Of a DNA stretch of 64,000 bases, positions 17,396-25,676 are shown one piece after another; the stretch's first letter is position 1, and each line of letters starts with the position of its first letter. Where the stretch lies: NCBI GenBank assembly GCA_002344795.1, contig DDUM01000068.1:5489-69488 (forward strand), read 5' to 3'. The notes under the pieces are model-generated. The model did no database searches and was not told the DNA's origin. It was given only the letters and a program-made list of their open reading frames with translations. Both the position numbers and the translations under genes were made by a program. This DNA is from Flammeovirgaceae bacterium UBA2338 (GTDB lineage Bacteria > Bacteroidota > Bacteroidia > Cytophagales > Cyclobacteriaceae).

Positions 17396-17860
17396 TTATG
17401 GTTTACGTGATGAATTGTGCATGTTCACAATCTTCCACACTCCGTTTTCCTTTTTCAAAAAAGACGTAGCCACTCCCTTTCGCTTGATTTCAGCATTATC
17501 TTTTTTTAGCACGATGGTGTAATTGTATGTTTCCATTGCAAAGGCATAGTTGCCTGTGACGGTTACATCCACTTTATAGTTTTCAAATTGAAATGATTTG
17601 AAGTCACCCAACTCAGGCCCGATGTGGTGATCGAGATACTGCAAGTAAGTTCCCTCCACGCTGCCAGACTCAATAATTACTGAATTCTCAGTGAAAAGTT
17701 TTTCTGTGCCCTTTACATCCAATCGTTCCAGGGCTTTCTTATACCCGTCCAGCGTTTGAATTACGGCCGCTTTATCGCCAGCATCTGCCTGAGCAAATGA
17801 GAAAGCATAGGCCAATACAAGAATTGATGTTAGTAAACTTCCAATTGATTTAGATTTCAT
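17396..17860 (-). CDS. secreted NTF2-like (SnoaL/DUF4440) protein
   Basis: A 154-aa protein with a signal peptide (about 1-24) and a single NTF2-like alpha+beta domain: VIQTLDGYKKALERLDVKGTEKLFTENSVIIESG, then the strands ending RKGVATSFLKKENGVWKIVNMHNS. Such proteins bind small ligands; the ligand here is unknown. 22 bases upstream of the methyltransferase gene. Confidence 0.75.
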   Translation of the reverse strand: MKSKSIGSLLTSILVLAYAFSFAQADAGDKAAVIQTLDGYKKALERLDVKGTEKLFTENSVIIESGSVEGTYLQYLDHHIGPELGDFKSFQFENYKVDVTVTGNYAFAMETYNYTIVLKKDNAEIKRKGVATSFLKKENGVWKIVNMHNSSRKP

Positions 17861-17908
17861 GATTTAACTGTTTTTAGTTGAACAAAATTTTAATGTAGTT
17901 CTAATATA

Positions 17909-18655
17909 TTACTCGGTCAGATTCATTACTTCCATCATTTTCAACATCACTTTTCCTTTGCCGTTGAGCATGACACCTACCTGTCCGGCAGCACGGGTTT
18001 CACCGTGTCCATGGTTCACCAGTTCTTCATTAAGAAGCCCTTTGTAGTGTTCACCGGCTGACGACACGGTTAGAGTGGCCCAATCGGCAGGCATTTTTTT
18101 ATCTTCTTTATTCAACACGCTCTTTTTCCCGTCTTGCATTCTTCCCAATTCCATGGCTGCGTTTGATATGGAAACAAAATCGTAATTGGAAGCATCCGTG
18201 TAGTGGTGTACGATGGCCACTTCTCCCTGAAAGCCATCAGTCTTGAATTGAAGATTCGCACCCAGATTTTCTAATGCCCCGTCAAAGAGGAGAATTGCTT
18301 TGTCACCGGAAAGGGTAAGGGTAAGTACTTTGGCGCCATCATTATCAGTAGTTACCGAAGGGGCTAATTGTTGCGCATCTCCTTCGGCCAACTTGAGCAT
18401 ACCTGTAAACGGTTGATCGCCCGGCATCCACATCATAGATTCGCCAGCGCTTTCCATTGATGCACCCTCTTCGTGCTGATCACCTTCTTCACCATTGTGT
18501 CCGTGACCCTCTTCAGTGCCCTCGTCATGATGCCCGGCTTCTTCACTGTGTTCTTCCGATTCCTTCTTAGTGCTGCAGGATGTAATCGTTCCGGCAAGGA
18601 AGAGTAGAAGAATACAACTCGTCAGCCAGGATAATTTGAATTTGATAGTTTTCAT
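17909..18655 (-). CDS. His/Glu-rich lipoprotein
   Basis: A 248-aa lipoprotein (lipobox ITSCS near residue 27). Residues about 30-68 are almost entirely His, Glu and Gly (EEHSEEAGHHDEGTEEGHGH and similar), a likely low-affinity metal sponge. The rest is a beta-rich domain resembling concanavalin-type domains that bind or cap surfaces. Probably periplasmic or outer-membrane attached. I do not recognise a named family. Confidence 0.6.
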   Translation of the reverse strand: MKTIKFKLSWLTSCILLLFLAGTITSCSTKKESEEHSEEAGHHDEGTEEGHGHNGEEGDQHEEGASMESAGESMMWMPGDQPFTGMLKLAEGDAQQLAPSVTTDNDGAKVLTLTLSGDKAILLFDGALENLGANLQFKTDGFQGEVAIVHHYTDASNYDFVSISNAAMELGRMQDGKKSVLNKEDKKMPADWATLTVSSAGEHYKGLLNEELVNHGHGETRAAGQVGVMLNGKGKVMLKMMEVMNLTE

Positions 18656-18710
18656 TAGATTAAATATTTAGATGAATAATAGAATTTGACAAATAATTTA
18701 TTTGCTCCAC

Positions 18711-19172
18711 TCATTTTAACTTTTGAATGCCTACTCCATATTTATATACCAGCTTTGCACCAAGGTCTGCCGTCTTGCCAATCAGTGCAGCTCCGGCAAC
18801 GCCTCCACAGAATAGCAAAATGGCTACCATGCGTTTCTTATCCCATTCTTTCCAGAATAAAAAGCCGCGCACAATGGCAAAGGCACTAAAATAAAGCATC
18901 GTGTAAAGTCCCCAGTCTGAATGATTGCTGGCTGTTAATTCTGCCCGCATCGGAACAGACACAATATCAATGGCTTGTTTTCCGCTGAGGTAGGTGACCA
19001 GTGCCACCAGTGCGGCAAAAACAAAGAGCGCTGTGACCGTTTTGCGCAACCATTCTTTTTTTAATAACAAGTGCGAAAGGTCAGTCACTATTGCGGTGAT
19101 AAAAATGGCAATTGGAAAATGTACCAGCATGGGATGAACGTTGGGTGCCCAATCAGGAAGTAAGGTTTCCAT
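18711..19172 (-). CDS. DUF2231-type integral membrane protein
   Basis: A 153-aa, four-helix membrane protein opening with the DUF2231 signature NVHPMLVHFPIAIF. Members are often encoded with haem or metal proteins; the role is unknown. It precedes the His/Glu-rich lipoprotein in the same direction, 55 bases away. Confidence 0.8.
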   Translation of the reverse strand: METLLPDWAPNVHPMLVHFPIAIFITAIVTDLSHLLLKKEWLRKTVTALFVFAALVALVTYLSGKQAIDIVSVPMRAELTASNHSDWGLYTMLYFSAFAIVRGFLFWKEWDKKRMVAILLFCGGVAGAALIGKTADLGAKLVYKYGVGIQKLK

Positions 19173-19255
19173 AAATAGATTTTATAAAATATCGAAATAG
19201 AAAAATTGAATGACCATCAGGTCATCGAGCCATTAAAAGAATAAGAATGGCTGTG

Positions 19256-19678
19256 TTAAGAAAATACAGGAGGTGCCCGCAACAAGCGGGAAGAGAAACG
19301 AGAGTGATCAAGCAACGGGGGCCTGATCGGAATATGAAATACGGAATTCTCAAATGAAGCATCTAGTAAGTGAGAAGTCTCAGTCAAAGCAACATTGTAG
19401 GTAGGTGTTTTTCCCTGGGCCTTCTTCTTAAAAGTATAGGTAGTAACTGAGAAGTCTATATTGGAAACATGCGCTCCGACAAATGGCGAATTATCTGATT
19501 GTTCATCTCTGTCGTCTTCGCTTTTACTGTGGCTATGGTCATGCTTATCTTCCTCCCTTGAGTGGCCGGCTTTGAATTCTGAGTAGGAATCAAAGTGATG
19601 ATGCGGTATAACGCTATGCGCCAACGAAAGCGAATACGCTACTAAAACAAGGCTATATATGAATGACCTGATTATCAC
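19256..19678 (-). CDS. small secreted His-rich protein
   Basis: A 140-aa protein with a signal peptide (about 1-20), an HHH motif (VIPHHHFDSY) just after it, then a charged His-rich stretch (EEDKHDHSHSKSEDDRDEQ) and a Pro/Arg-rich tail. Proteins of this build are common in Bacteroidota metal efflux loci. It could buffer periplasmic Zn, Cu or Hg; no defined family. Confidence 0.6.
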   Translation of the reverse strand: MIIRSFIYSLVLVAYSLSLAHSVIPHHHFDSYSEFKAGHSREEDKHDHSHSKSEDDRDEQSDNSPFVGAHVSNIDFSVTTYTFKKKAQGKTPTYNVALTETSHLLDASFENSVFHIPIRPPLLDHSRFSSRLLRAPPVFS

Positions 19679-19785
19679 TTCCTAAGGCTATTAGTCAAAT
19701 GAAATTTTTAACCGTTACTTGTCGAGTAAATTTAACAATAAATAACAAATTAACGTTATCAAGGGCCTAATGTCTCAAGGAACGT

Positions 19786-20295
19786 TTACTGCTTTGATCC
19801 CATAAATCTTTGTTCATAAGCCCCATTCGATCCATTCATAATAATGGTGTAATCAAACGTATTAGCATTCATATCGAAATAGCCATAATGCTTATCATTC
19901 ACGTTATGTTCATTGCTCATATGTTGCGACCAGGAGGTCCAGTTGCCGTTATTTCCCATCATATGATGGTTGGCTGACATGCTGTGACCATATTCATTCT
20001 TGAAATCATCATCTGTAGAACAGACTCTCATCATTTGACCGTCAGGATACAATTCCACTGAGAATGTTGTATCAATATCTTCATTGTAACAGTGAACTTG
20101 AATGGTATAATTGTTAATAGAAGTAATTTCAGATGTTGCTGGATTCGCTATTTGTGATATGCTTGATGTTAGAGCTCCTTTGTAAATGCCGGCAATCTCG
20201 CTCGACAGGTTGCTTTGTTCAAGTTCATCGTCCATGTTGCAGGAAGCAATGATCGCTACCACTGCTATTCCTAATATAATTTTCAAAGTTTTCAT
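19786..20295 (-). CDS. Met/His-rich lipoprotein
   Basis: A 169-aa lipoprotein (lipobox IASCN). The second half is rich in Met, His and Asn (GHSMSANHHMMGNN and similar), consistent with a periplasmic copper binder. The first half is beta-rich with a Cys pair (HCYNED, VCSTDD). No named family recognised. Followed 18 bases upstream in the operon by a DUF302 gene. Confidence 0.55.
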   Translation of the reverse strand: MKTLKIILGIAVVAIIASCNMDDELEQSNLSSEIAGIYKGALTSSISQIANPATSEITSINNYTIQVHCYNEDIDTTFSVELYPDGQMMRVCSTDDDFKNEYGHSMSANHHMMGNNGNWTSWSQHMSNEHNVNDKHYGYFDMNANTFDYTIIMNGSNGAYEQRFMGSKQ

Positions 20296-20313
20296 TTTCT
20301 TTATTGTTAGTAA

Positions 20314-20703
20314 TTATTTCAAGTTGGAAATTACTTTCCTGAGTTTATTGCTTATCTCATTTGCTATTTCGTTCAATTTCTCATTCTCTACTGCCTGCAT
20401 AGATGCCACTGGATCTACTGCCGATACTTCAATCTCACCGGGTTTCTTCTCTTGAACAATAACATTGCACGGAAGCATCGCACCAATCTTATCTTCAGCC
20501 TGTAATGCTTTATAGGCAAATGGTGGATTGCATGCACCTAGTATCCTATAATTGTAAAAATCAACGTCCAGTTTTTTCTTTAGCGTAGCTTTAATGTCAA
20601 TTTCGGTAAGCACTCCAAAGCCTTCCTTTTTTAGTTCTTCGATAACCTTTTCAATTGCCTGATCGAAATCACCGGAAATGGTCGTATTAAAATAATAGTT
20701 CAT
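20314..20703 (-). CDS. DUF302 domain protein
   Basis: A 129-aa soluble protein matching DUF302: an N-terminal helix with AIEKVIEELKKEGFGVLTEID, LKKKLDVDFYNYRILGACNPPFAYKAL in the middle and GAMLPCNVIVQEK. Conserved Cys residues lie in GACNPP and LPCNV. DUF302 proteins often sit beside copper or redox genes; function unknown. Reads with the Met/His-rich lipoprotein. Confidence 0.85.
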   Translation of the reverse strand: MNYYFNTTISGDFDQAIEKVIEELKKEGFGVLTEIDIKATLKKKLDVDFYNYRILGACNPPFAYKALQAEDKIGAMLPCNVIVQEKKPGEIEVSAVDPVASMQAVENEKLNEIANEISNKLRKVISNLK

Positions 20704-20819
20704 TTTTAAATTTTAAAACTTCAAATATAATTACACGGGCCGCCACTTAACCGCGTGCATAGTTACTCATCTTGTAAGACTTGCTCAGTAACTTATGTCA
20801 CTCAAAGAAATGATCTTAG

Positions 20820-21290
20820 TCATTTGTCGAGGTATTTTTTTGCGTTGTTGGTTGACTCAAAATAAAGAATCGCTCCTTTTTTTTCAGGGTTCATGGTTAT
20901 AAATGCAAAAGCCTTGTCAACTCTTACCTTGCTATAAGGATCAATGGCATAACGAACTGACTGATCGTTGTTAAGGTCACGTATACATTGATCACAACAG
21001 GCGTAGTAGGTCTTATCTTGTACGCTTACAGGAACTTGATCTATGCCCATATACATATCCTTCACCATGCAAACCATTTTAGGGTTGATACCCTCACCTG
21101 GTGCTGGTGGGAATTTAAGGTTTTCATACATTTCATATTTCTTACTATCCTGTTGATAATTAAAAATCATTACACCAACAAGAAAACCTCCAATTGTAAG
21201 AATGACAAATGCGGTAATGAATACATCAAACCACTTTGTTTTCTTTCTTTTTTTAGTGGGCGAGACGCTAAATGTTTTTTTCTTTTTCAT
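20820..21290 (-). CDS. membrane-anchored TRASH/YHS-like metal-binding protein
   Basis: A 156-aa protein: basic N-terminus (KKRKKTK), one TM helix (about 23-44), then a periplasmic domain with VCMVKDMYMG and YYACCDQC. This Cys/Met arrangement is TRASH/YHS-like. It ends ITMNPEKKGAILYFES, a block shared almost word for word with the lipoprotein at 22000-22464, so the two are paralogues with different anchors. Likely Cu(I) binding. A long nested inverted repeat lies directly upstream. Confidence 0.65.
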   Translation of the reverse strand: MKKKKTFSVSPTKKRKKTKWFDVFITAFVILTIGGFLVGVMIFNYQQDSKKYEMYENLKFPPAPGEGINPKMVCMVKDMYMGIDQVPVSVQDKTYYACCDQCIRDLNNDQSVRYAIDPYSKVRVDKAFAFITMNPEKKGAILYFESTNNAKKYLDK

Positions 21291-21294
21291 ACGA

Positions 21295-21346
21295 ATCGAT
21301 AAAAATTTTGACCAAAACCCTCTGGTCTATTTTTTTACTTATCGAT
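21295..21346. repeat. nested inverted repeat upstream of the TRASH-like gene
   Basis: Outer arms ATCGATAA (21295-21302) and TTATCGAT (21339-21346) enclose inner arms GACCA (21310-21314) and TGGTC (21323-21327). It begins 5 bases before the start of the 20820-21290 gene, so it could be an operator or a 5' UTR hairpin over the ribosome site. On the plus strand the inner hairpin is followed by a T run, so a terminator is an alternative. Confidence 0.45.
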
Positions 21347-21404
21347 CTATGCCATTTGTTTCTAATATCTGCGGCTTAAAATTTTTAATACCATTCAAAC
21401 CATT

Positions 21405-21836
21405 TTAATGAGTGATGGCATCATGAGCTACTGTTAAATTACGCATCACTGTATGATCTTCATTGTGGTGACCATCGCCAGATCCATGATTGTTTGTTAT
21501 TGATCCCATATGTATGCCTTGTGCATCGTGATGATGGTCGTCATGCGGATTATTGTGAGAATAGTCACCGTGATATTCCTCGAAGAGATCCACAAAGTGA
21601 TGAAATAAAGAGTCATGTAAATGGATACCATCTAAATCATTCTGCTGAAGCGAAGTCTTCCAAGCTTCATCTTCGATGATGGCGTTAGCATAGGATGTCT
21701 GGATACCATTGAATGCAAAACGATCAGCTACAGACAAATCATGTCTCATGTTGTCATTGCAGGCATAGAATCCACCCGCAAACAGCAATAAGCATATAGA
21801 TAGTATAATCTTTTCCTTCTTCATAATTGATAACAT
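21405..21836 (-). CDS. His-rich small lipoprotein
   Basis: A 143-aa lipoprotein (lipobox FYACN); the true start may be M5, giving MKKEKIILS. The C-terminal half is very His-rich (NNPHDDHHHDAQGIHMG and GDGHHNEDH). Probably a periplasmic metal buffer. No named family. It lies between the two TRASH-like paralogues. Confidence 0.6.
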   Translation of the reverse strand: MLSIMKKEKIILSICLLLFAGGFYACNDNMRHDLSVADRFAFNGIQTSYANAIIEDEAWKTSLQQNDLDGIHLHDSLFHHFVDLFEEYHGDYSHNNPHDDHHHDAQGIHMGSITNNHGSGDGHHNEDHTVMRNLTVAHDAITH

Positions 21837-21999
21837 TAGTAACTAATTGTATTTTCTATGCTTTTGTCGCGAAACCATTGATGCTATTTTATCTAAATCA
21901 GTATCTGTCATTGAAACCACCTTCCTTGTTTAGGTTTTACCATTGATACACTCATCTGGACCCGATCCAATGAAATAGCTTCACTAAATATATTTCAAA

Positions 22000-22464
22000 T
22001 CAATTTTTTAGAAATTCCCTTGCGTTTTGCTCCGACTCGAAATAGAGTACGGCCCCCTTCTTTTCCGGATTCATGGTAATGATAGCCGTAGCTTTATCTA
22101 CTTTCACCTTGCTAAAAGGGTCAATTGCTAATCGAGCCGATTCATCCGTGTTAATTGTCTTAACACAATTGTCGCAACAGCCATAGTAAGTTTTGTTCCC
22201 TACCGCAATCGGGATTTGATCTATACCCATGTATGTATTGTTCACCATGCAAACCAGTTTATGATCCAGGGAAATGCCGGATGCGGGTAATGAAGCACTG
22301 GCCGTTTCCTGCTGTTCATGGTCATGCTCGTCCTGCTTTGCAGTACATCCTATCCAAATAAGGATGGTCAGCAATGACAAAAAATGAATTATAAATATCT
22401 TGCTTCTTTCTAATGCCGTGTTTACTTGAATGGCTGGTGTTATCATGATTTCAGTATTCCTCAT
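22000..22464 (-). CDS. TRASH/YHS-like metal-binding lipoprotein
   Basis: A 154-aa lipoprotein (lipobox IWIGCT near residue 39; a long N-terminal region precedes it, so a downstream start is possible). A His/Glu stretch (DEHDHEQQE) leads to the same domain as the 20820 protein: VCMVNNTYMG, YYGCCDNC and ITMNPEKKGAVLYFES. The duplication with exchanged membrane anchor suggests a Cu/Ag carrier kept at two membrane sites. Confidence 0.65.
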   Translation of the reverse strand: MRNTEIMITPAIQVNTALERSKIFIIHFLSLLTILIWIGCTAKQDEHDHEQQETASASLPASGISLDHKLVCMVNNTYMGIDQIPIAVGNKTYYGCCDNCVKTINTDESARLAIDPFSKVKVDKATAIITMNPEKKGAVLYFESEQNAREFLKN

Positions 22465-22500
22465 TTTAAATATATTTTAATTCGTATTGTTTCATAAGAA

Positions 22501-22530
22501 AAAAAGGAGTTTGTGTAAATCCTCCTTTTT
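22501..22530 (-). terminator. rho-independent terminator after the DUF3347 gene
   Basis: Arms AAAAAGGAG (22501-22509) and CTCCTTTTT (22522-22530). Read leftward the hairpin is followed by more T residues, as a terminator for the efflux-DUF3347 unit ending at 22546. Confidence 0.65.
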
Positions 22531-22545
22531 CCACCTTGATGCTTT

Positions 22546-23073
22546 TTAGTGAATCATCTCTTTCACACTTCCACAAGTCAGCATCTTGTCACCGTAATAG
22601 GGATTTTTAATCTCTTTATCATTAGAAAGCCAGGAAGCGTTTACCATGGGGCAATAGTCGAGGTAGATCATGCCCATAGAAAGTTTTCCATCCTTTACCA
22701 GCATGGCCATCATGTCGCTCAGACCGGAAAATGCTGTTCGCTGGTCTTCCAGGTTGTCGGCAACAGCAACTTTTGCGGCTTCATAGGCTACTATCTCGCC
22801 ACCTTTGACACCTGTTAATGATTTTTGCAATTCCGTAGCTGCCTTCATTGCATCCTCTTTATTAGATGCAACGAGTGCATCCTTCAGGCTAATGTAATTT
22901 TCATAGACTTTACCCAATTGGGCATCCTTGAACATCACCATGCTCGCATCCATATTTTTTTGATCCATTTTCATCCTATCATGACCACCATCTTTGGCAT
23001 GATCATGTTGTGCAGAGGCTCCCCAGCTACCTAGAACCAGGATAAGCATTATCATTTTTGTATTGATATTCAT
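22546..23073 (-). CDS. secreted DUF3347 protein
   Basis: A 175-aa exported protein: signal peptide (about 1-21), a His/Met-rich segment (HDHAKDGGHDRMKMDQKNMD), then a DUF3347 domain ending LDYCPMVNASWLS, IKNPYYG and MLTCG. The same domain is fused to HMA at 12002-12853 and to the CusB adaptor at 23828-25675. Probably a periplasmic Cu chaperone for the Cus pump encoded just upstream. Confidence 0.85.
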   Translation of the reverse strand: MNINTKMIMLILVLGSWGASAQHDHAKDGGHDRMKMDQKNMDASMVMFKDAQLGKVYENYISLKDALVASNKEDAMKAATELQKSLTGVKGGEIVAYEAAKVAVADNLEDQRTAFSGLSDMMAMLVKDGKLSMGMIYLDYCPMVNASWLSNDKEIKNPYYGDKMLTCGSVKEMIH

Positions 23074-23075
23074 TG

Positions 23076-23621
23076 CTATTTAATTGTTACAAATGTCTTT
23101 CTGTTTGATAATTTCCTACTCACTATAAAAATGATTAATGGGAGTAGGGCGAATTGTAAAACGGGTAAAAGGCCAACTCCTACTATAGGTATTAAGGGCA
23201 TCGAATCCGCATACAACCAGTCTCCTCTGGAGGTATGCCACATTTCACCTATAATCGCTCCAATGGCCCCAACAAGTAATAAAATCACTACTCTTCCGAT
23301 ACTCAAATTTCTTATCCAAAAAATATCTTTATAGATAAGGCCAAATAGAAAGAGCAGGATAAACACCATCACTGTGTCCGCCAAAGATGCCAACAGGCAA
23401 ATTGAAATATGTTGCCAGTCGTATCGGTGTTCATAATAGAATGGACTATGTGCCAATTCCCAAACTGAATTCATTAGCATGGATATAATCAGCACATACA
23501 TCACAAAATGATTATAGGAGTGCTTGTCATCTGATCTTGTATAAAAAAGGATGAAGAGGCCAACCGCTATCATTAAAGCGATGGTTGGTATAATAAAAAT
23601 ATCGGCACTAAGGCTATCCAT
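23076..23621 (-). CDS. multi-pass membrane protein of unknown function
   Basis: A 181-aa protein with five to six TM helices. Distinctive residues are NSVWELAHSPFYYE between helices 2 and 3 and a GEMWHTSRGDW segment further on; the Trp/Glu/His pattern could bind a cofactor or metal. No family recognised. It ends 2 bases before the DUF3347 gene, so they share a transcript with the Cus system. Confidence 0.6.
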   Translation of the reverse strand: MDSLSADIFIIPTIALMIAVGLFILFYTRSDDKHSYNHFVMYVLIISMLMNSVWELAHSPFYYEHRYDWQHISICLLASLADTVMVFILLFLFGLIYKDIFWIRNLSIGRVVILLLVGAIGAIIGEMWHTSRGDWLYADSMPLIPIVGVGLLPVLQFALLPLIIFIVSRKLSNRKTFVTIK

Positions 23622-23695
23622 AATTTATCATATTCGTTCTGGTGCCTGCAGAATGGGACTACTGTTAACCAACTTTCGCCCCACTTCTACAGGGC

Positions 23696-23821
23696 TTAGA
23701 GTCTATGTTGATCCCACACCACAAGTACTAACAGCACGATGATCAATGCATAGACAAACCACCTGGCTGGCTTTCGCCAGCGGGCTTCTTTTTCTAATGC
23801 AGGTTCACAACACTCTTTCAT
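23696..23821 (-). CDS. 41-aa membrane peptide with N-terminal Cys pair
   Basis: A 41-codon frame starting MKECCEPALEKEARWRKPAR, then one hydrophobic helix (about 22-35) and a short tail. The start is 6 bases after the CusB stop. The CC pair at residues 4-5 on the probably cytoplasmic side suggests a metal-linked role. Short MKECC-type peptides with one TM occur beside Bacteroidota efflux pumps. Too short for usual gene calling. Confidence 0.6.
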   Translation of the reverse strand: MKECCEPALEKEARWRKPARWFVYALIIVLLVLVVWDQHRL

Positions 23822-23827
23822 GTCGCA

Positions 23828-25675
23828 TTATTTATTAATTACTTCCTTAGTTTCTCCACAGGTGAGCATAGCATCACCATAATAAGGGTTCTTGATTTCC
23901 TTGGTCGAGCTTAACCAGTATGCTCCCTTACCATCTCTGAACATAGGGCAGAACTGATAATAAATGATATGATCAGTGATACCAAACATTTTAATGACCC
24001 TATGGAGTGTATCATTAAAATCCGCATAAGCCATTCGCTGCTCCTGGATATCCCCGGCCGCTTTAATTCTATTAAGAGACCCGGAAAGCCGCTTTAGATT
24101 GTCCATCCAATGATTATGCATTTCACCTTTCAGTAGTCCCATGTCTACCTTTTTGAGACTTGCCTCCACCAATGGAACTGCCTGTTTTACACTTGAAGCA
24201 TCAGTTTCCAGAAATGCCTCCTGCAAAATGAGCTGCTTCTCAAATACTGCTGTTAACTGCTTCCTAAAGTTTGCGTCTACCGACTGGTCCATTTTCATGT
24301 TTTCCATAGTACTTGCATTTTTGTCTTCTTTATCCTTAACCTCCAGTTTCTTGTTGCCTCCACTCATGTCCATCCCAGCGTGGCCGCCCATGGATGGCTT
24401 TCCGCCTTCAGGGTTCATCATACTTTTCTCACCTTTGAGTTGTGCTGCTGCATCAATTTTGAACACACCGTTGGTAGCTACCATTTCCCCATCCTGTAAT
24501 CCAGCCTTTACTACATAATAGTCACCGGCTTCCGCACCCAATTCAATTTCCCGGTATTGAAACATATTATTGTGGTCATCAGTCATTACATAAACAACTG
24601 CTTTTTTTCCAGTCCAAAGAATAGCCGATTTGGGTACCACCAATTGATTGGCTAATCCTGGCAACATTGTTTTTAATATCCCAGATGCCAGCATTTGAGG
24701 TTTAAGGAGATCCCCAGGATTGTTTAGCTCAGCCCTGACTCCTGCTACTCTTGACATGCGATCTAAAACAGGATCGATAAATGTGATTGTGGCTCTAAAT
24801 TTTTCACTGGGAATTGATTTGATCTCAAAATCAATCTTATCACCAAGCCTGATCCAGGGAATATCACTTTCATAGGCATCAAACATGACCCATACATGAC
24901 GGAGGTCTACCACTTCAAATAGTGGATCACCTTCTTTCACATAGTCGCCAAGGGCAACGTTTCGCATTGTTACCGTACCTGTAATGGGGGACAAAACATC
25001 AAAATAAAATTCGACATCTCCAGATTCTTCTATTTTTGAAATTTGCTCATCGGTCAAGTCCCAAAGTTTAAGTTTATTTCTGGACGCTTTATAATAACTT
25101 GGATTAGCGTCTTTGAATTTCAAAGCCTCAAATAATTCTCGTTGGGCAATAACCAATTGAGGTGAATAAACTTTTGCAAGTACTTGTCCTTTCCCTACTT
25201 TTTGACCTGTGTAGTTTATGAATAATTTTTCAATACGACCTGGGTAACGCGCAGTCAACGCTGAAATATTTCTTTCGTCAGCCATGACTTTACCCGGTAA
25301 ATAAACCTCTTTGTATGGCGCCTTCTTCTCTATGGTGCTCATTTCAACCTCTGCAATCTTCATGGCGGCATTTGAGAATCTTACTGTGTATTGATCGGAT
25401 TCATCATCACCTTCTGCATTGTCAGATTCGAGTGGGATTAATGTCATCCCGCAAATAGGACATTTGCCAGGCTTATCTGACTTGATCTGGGGGTGCATGG
25501 AGCACGTCCACACGGAGCTTTTCTGATGAGCTTCCATGGAATGACCATCTGGCAAAACCTGGGAAGTTTCAGCTCCAGATCCTCCAAATAATAGCCAGCC
25601 GAATAGTAGACCAAGTGTGAATACGCCAATTGTAATCAGCACCTTTTTGTTTTTTAACGCTTCTAATATTTTCAT
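23828..25675 (-). CDS. cusB: CusB-type efflux RND periplasmic adaptor with two extra metal domains
   Basis: A 615-aa adaptor joining the RND pump to the outer-membrane channel. N-terminal TM (about 12-31); heavy-metal-binding domain WTCSMHPQI...CPICGMTLIP (about 56-85); adaptor body with lipoyl/barrel/hairpin regions (about 100-410; motifs YSPQLVIAQRELFEA, SPITGTVTMRNVALGDYV); a Met-rich linker; and a C-terminal DUF3347 domain (about 475-612) ending YYQFCPMFRD, NPYYG and MLTCG. The triple arrangement means Cu/Ag binding sites at both ends. Lies 1 base from the TolC gene. Confidence 0.93.
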   Translation of the reverse strand: MKILEALKNKKVLITIGVFTLGLLFGWLLFGGSGAETSQVLPDGHSMEAHQKSSVWTCSMHPQIKSDKPGKCPICGMTLIPLESDNAEGDDESDQYTVRFSNAAMKIAEVEMSTIEKKAPYKEVYLPGKVMADERNISALTARYPGRIEKLFINYTGQKVGKGQVLAKVYSPQLVIAQRELFEALKFKDANPSYYKASRNKLKLWDLTDEQISKIEESGDVEFYFDVLSPITGTVTMRNVALGDYVKEGDPLFEVVDLRHVWVMFDAYESDIPWIRLGDKIDFEIKSIPSEKFRATITFIDPVLDRMSRVAGVRAELNNPGDLLKPQMLASGILKTMLPGLANQLVVPKSAILWTGKKAVVYVMTDDHNNMFQYREIELGAEAGDYYVVKAGLQDGEMVATNGVFKIDAAAQLKGEKSMMNPEGGKPSMGGHAGMDMSGGNKKLEVKDKEDKNASTMENMKMDQSVDANFRKQLTAVFEKQLILQEAFLETDASSVKQAVPLVEASLKKVDMGLLKGEMHNHWMDNLKRLSGSLNRIKAAGDIQEQRMAYADFNDTLHRVIKMFGITDHIIYYQFCPMFRDGKGAYWLSSTKEIKNPYYGDAMLTCGETKEVINK

Positions 25676-25676
25676 G

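Noticed and set aside
21841..21925. short minus-strand frame starting MTDTDLDKIASMVSRQ
   Set aside because: Only 22 codons, no family and no clear translation signal; could be the end of a lost gene but cannot be supported.
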